Source of the DNA: Gallionella sp. UBA4121
Lineage (GTDB): Bacteria > Pseudomonadota > Gammaproteobacteria > Burkholderiales > Gallionellaceae
Assembly (NCBI GenBank): GCA_002381565.1
Contig: DFWZ01000009.1
Span: 16,669 to 23,693, forward strand
Direction of reading: 5' to 3'
DNA length: 7,025 nucleotides
The translations under genes and the position numbers were made by a program. How positions within the stretch are numbered: position 1 is the first letter of the stretch; every line of letters starts with the position of its first letter. Below the pieces are notes generated by a model. That model worked only from the letters and a program-made list of their open reading frames with translations. It had not been told where the DNA came from and ran no database searches. Below are positions 5,988-7,025 of this stretch, piece after piece.

Positions 5988-6410
5988 TTAACGTAGTTTT
6001 ATCGTGTCGGTGGACAGGGATATTTCGCGAAGGAAGCACAATAATCCGGCGGTTAAAGCCAGCATTGCCGCGATGAAAAACATGGATATCATGTCGGATG
6101 GGTCTTTGTTCAATTGGGCCCCGACGAATAGTGCCGCAATGACGATGCAGATGAACAAAGCGCTGAAAGTACAAAGACTGATTGCCCAGTGAATCCACCG
6201 TGATCTCATCAGCAGGATCGATATTTCAGGTTTACAAGCGATGCGCTTGTCCTCATCCATCGTGTCCAGATGGCGAAAGCGGTCAATCACCCTGCCCAGA
6301 CGGGTTGAAAGTACGCTCAGAATTGCGCCCACGCCGGTAAGCAGGAAAACCGGCGCGACAGACTGTTGAATCACGTGAGCAACAGTTATGACATCGTTTG
6401 CAGTTTGCAC
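5988..6410 (-). CDS. DUF2721 family membrane protein
   Basis: This 140-residue protein has three predicted membrane helices at about 13-33, 74-99 and 107-127. A basic cytoplasmic loop after helix 1 contains TRLGRVIDRFRHL (36-48), and MRSRWIHWAI leads into helix 2. This layout and the R-rich loop match DUF2721, a widespread proteobacterial family of about this length with no established function. The start is the GTG at 6408-6410, supported by AAAAGGG six bases upstream and a well-placed TATAAT further up. The gene converges on the c-di-GMP enzyme gene, with stop codons 56 bp apart. Nothing in the neighbourhood indicates its role. The family call is from recognised motifs, not a search. Confidence 0.85.
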   Translation of the reverse strand: MQTANDVITVAHVIQQSVAPVFLLTGVGAILSVLSTRLGRVIDRFRHLDTMDEDKRIACKPEISILLMRSRWIHWAISLCTFSALFICIVIAALFVGAQLNKDPSDMISMFFIAAMLALTAGLLCFLREISLSTDTIKLR

Positions 6411-6449
6411 AAATAACCCTTTTGAAGATTGCCCACAACAGATGCAGCC

Positions 6450-6455
6450 ATTATA
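6450..6455 (-). promoter_or_regulatory. -10 element for the DUF2721 gene
   Basis: A perfect TATAAT on the minus strand lies 39 bases upstream of the GTG start and predicts a leader of about 33 nt. No good -35 hexamer is found at 16-18 bases, so the promoter may be weak or activator dependent. Confidence 0.5.
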
Positions 6456-6572
6456 AGCTCAGCTGGCCTTACTTTGCTGACAGTGCAAGCCATACTTGTC
6501 CGGCAGATCGAGGCGTTTGAGTCGCTACTGCAATAATGGTTCTTGCTGCTGGTCGCAGACTGCTTCAGCGGG

Positions 6573-6596
6573 AATTGAGCAACCCTTGCTTCAATT
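6573..6596. repeat. Strong short hairpin
   Basis: AATTGAGCAA (6573-6582) pairs with TTGC-t-TCAATT (6586-6596), giving ten base pairs with one bulged T and a CCC loop. It is not followed by a T-run, so it is not a terminator. It could be part of a small RNA or a DNA-binding dyad. Confidence 0.45.
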
Positions 6597-6830
6597 GGAT
6601 ATGCGCCGAGTTGAATAACTGGCTTGAGCGCAAATGATTCCGGGCACTGTGTCGTCGGGTCCAGCCATCAGCACAGGCCAATTGTGTGCGAAATAATAAA
6701 ACTGTCTGGCATTTTGGGTTACTGCTGTTTAATAAATTGGTAACAATTTTTTGGCACACTTCGCGTTGAAGTACGACTGAAAGTGATTCAAGACATTCTC
6801 CCTGTCCAATCTTTCATATTCACTTCCTTT

Positions 6831-6858
6831 GGGCATCCTATCCGGATGCCCATTTTTT
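6831..6858 (+). terminator. Rho-independent terminator with no gene in front of it
   Basis: GGGCATCC-TATCC-GGATGCCC is a perfect 8-bp GC-rich stem with a 5-base loop, followed by A and six T (6853-6858). The T-run is on the plus strand only, so it stops rightward transcription. No plus-strand protein gene precedes it within at least 850 bp; the preceding annotated gene is on the other strand. A small-RNA transcript ending here is the simplest explanation. Confidence 0.8.
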
Positions 6859-7017
6859 CTGGCGAACCAATCCTGTTTAACAGGCTCAGAGCCAGTGCAA
6901 TAAAAGGCGTAATTTAGCAGGCTTGAAATACTCAGTCGGACTTTCAGTTCGAGCCGGAAGCGTTTTCTTGTGTTCGCCCACAGCCCTGGAAACGCAGTCA
7001 GTGTTACAGGGGGGGGC

Positions 7018-7025
7018 ATGAGAGC
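7018..7025 (+). CDS. Possible start of a plus-strand gene, cut by the right edge
   Basis: An ATG at 7018-7020 follows ACAGG plus a run of G (eight G in total, 7009-7016). AGG sits about seven bases before the ATG, so it could serve as a Shine-Dalgarno. Only two complete codons are visible, so the product cannot be judged. Confidence 0.25.

Larger units (their letters stand above)
6411..7017. other. About 600-bp region without a convincing protein gene
   Basis: Apart from the DUF2721 promoter at its left end, this stretch holds a strong hairpin at 6573-6596, a plus-strand terminator at 6831-6858, and small dyads at 6866-6895 (CCTGTT-T-AACAGG and GGCTC-A-GAGCC). Open frames here are short and lack ribosome binding sites. 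A 96-codon minus-strand frame runs straight through the terminator hairpin and is not convincing. No recognisable gene remnant, tRNA or insertion sequence is seen. Confidence 0.5.

Noticed and set aside
6536..6637. 33-codon plus-strand frame followed by an ATGA-overlapping 20-codon frame
   Set aside because: Neither has a ribosome binding site, and neither peptide is recognised. The composition is plausible, so it was considered as a gene remnant, but nothing supports it.
6751..6768. TTGGCAC as the -24 half of a sigma-54 promoter
   Set aside because: The -12 GC is absent at the required distance (GT is found), so the pair fails.
6729..7019. 96-codon minus-strand open frame
   Set aside because: It reads straight through the strong plus-strand terminator hairpin, has no clear ribosome binding site inside the window, and shows no recognisable family motif.

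Overview
The window looks like a chromosomal piece of a Gram-negative proteobacterium, most likely a betaproteobacterium. This is inferred from protein style (a cbb3-type oxidase subunit, a CHASE-GAF-GGDEF-EAL protein, DUF2721), an FNR/ANR-type box, and moderate base composition. I cannot name the genus. There are no rRNA or tRNA genes, CRISPR arrays, insertion sequences or phage genes. Five protein genes are well supported: one cut by the left edge, three complete long genes, and one 31-codon gene.

Left part (1-2440). The minus strand carries the first two thirds of ccoN, the catalytic subunit of cbb3 cytochrome c oxidase, starting at a GTG at 950. A 447-bp spacer upstream of it holds a near-perfect FNR/ANR box at the textbook distance from an extended -10 element. 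The predicted leader is about 190 nt long and contains an imperfect hairpin. Further upstream, on the same strand, lies a six-helix TauE/SafE (DsbD_2-type) membrane protein of the kind often found beside cbb3 oxidase genes and implicated in their maturation. A 24-codon upstream ORF may overlap its start.

Middle (2441-5931). On the plus strand a 31-residue single-helix membrane protein has a strong Shine-Dalgarno. It is followed by about 120 nt of hairpin-rich sequence that ends in a rho-independent terminator. After a further 310 bp comes a 977-residue c-di-GMP enzyme: periplasmic CHASE sensor, GAF domain, degenerate GGDEF (NGDEF, no I-site) and an intact EAL domain. It is most likely a phosphodiesterase. 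Its promoter region carries a perfect 18-bp palindrome, and the predicted -10 would start the mRNA at the ATG itself.

Right part (5932-7025). A convergent minus-strand DUF2721 membrane protein is followed by about 600 bp without a convincing protein gene. That stretch contains a clear plus-strand terminator with no gene in front of it, so a small RNA is possible. The last bases may be the start of a plus-strand gene behind a run of eight G.

The common thread, as inference, is low-oxygen respiration (ccoN, the SafE-like protein and perhaps the small membrane protein) next to a c-di-GMP signalling gene. Nothing in the sequence proves that they work together, and I see no obviously new multi-gene system. 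The best leads are the 31-residue protein with its structured tail, the palindrome with possible leaderless start, and the orphan terminator.
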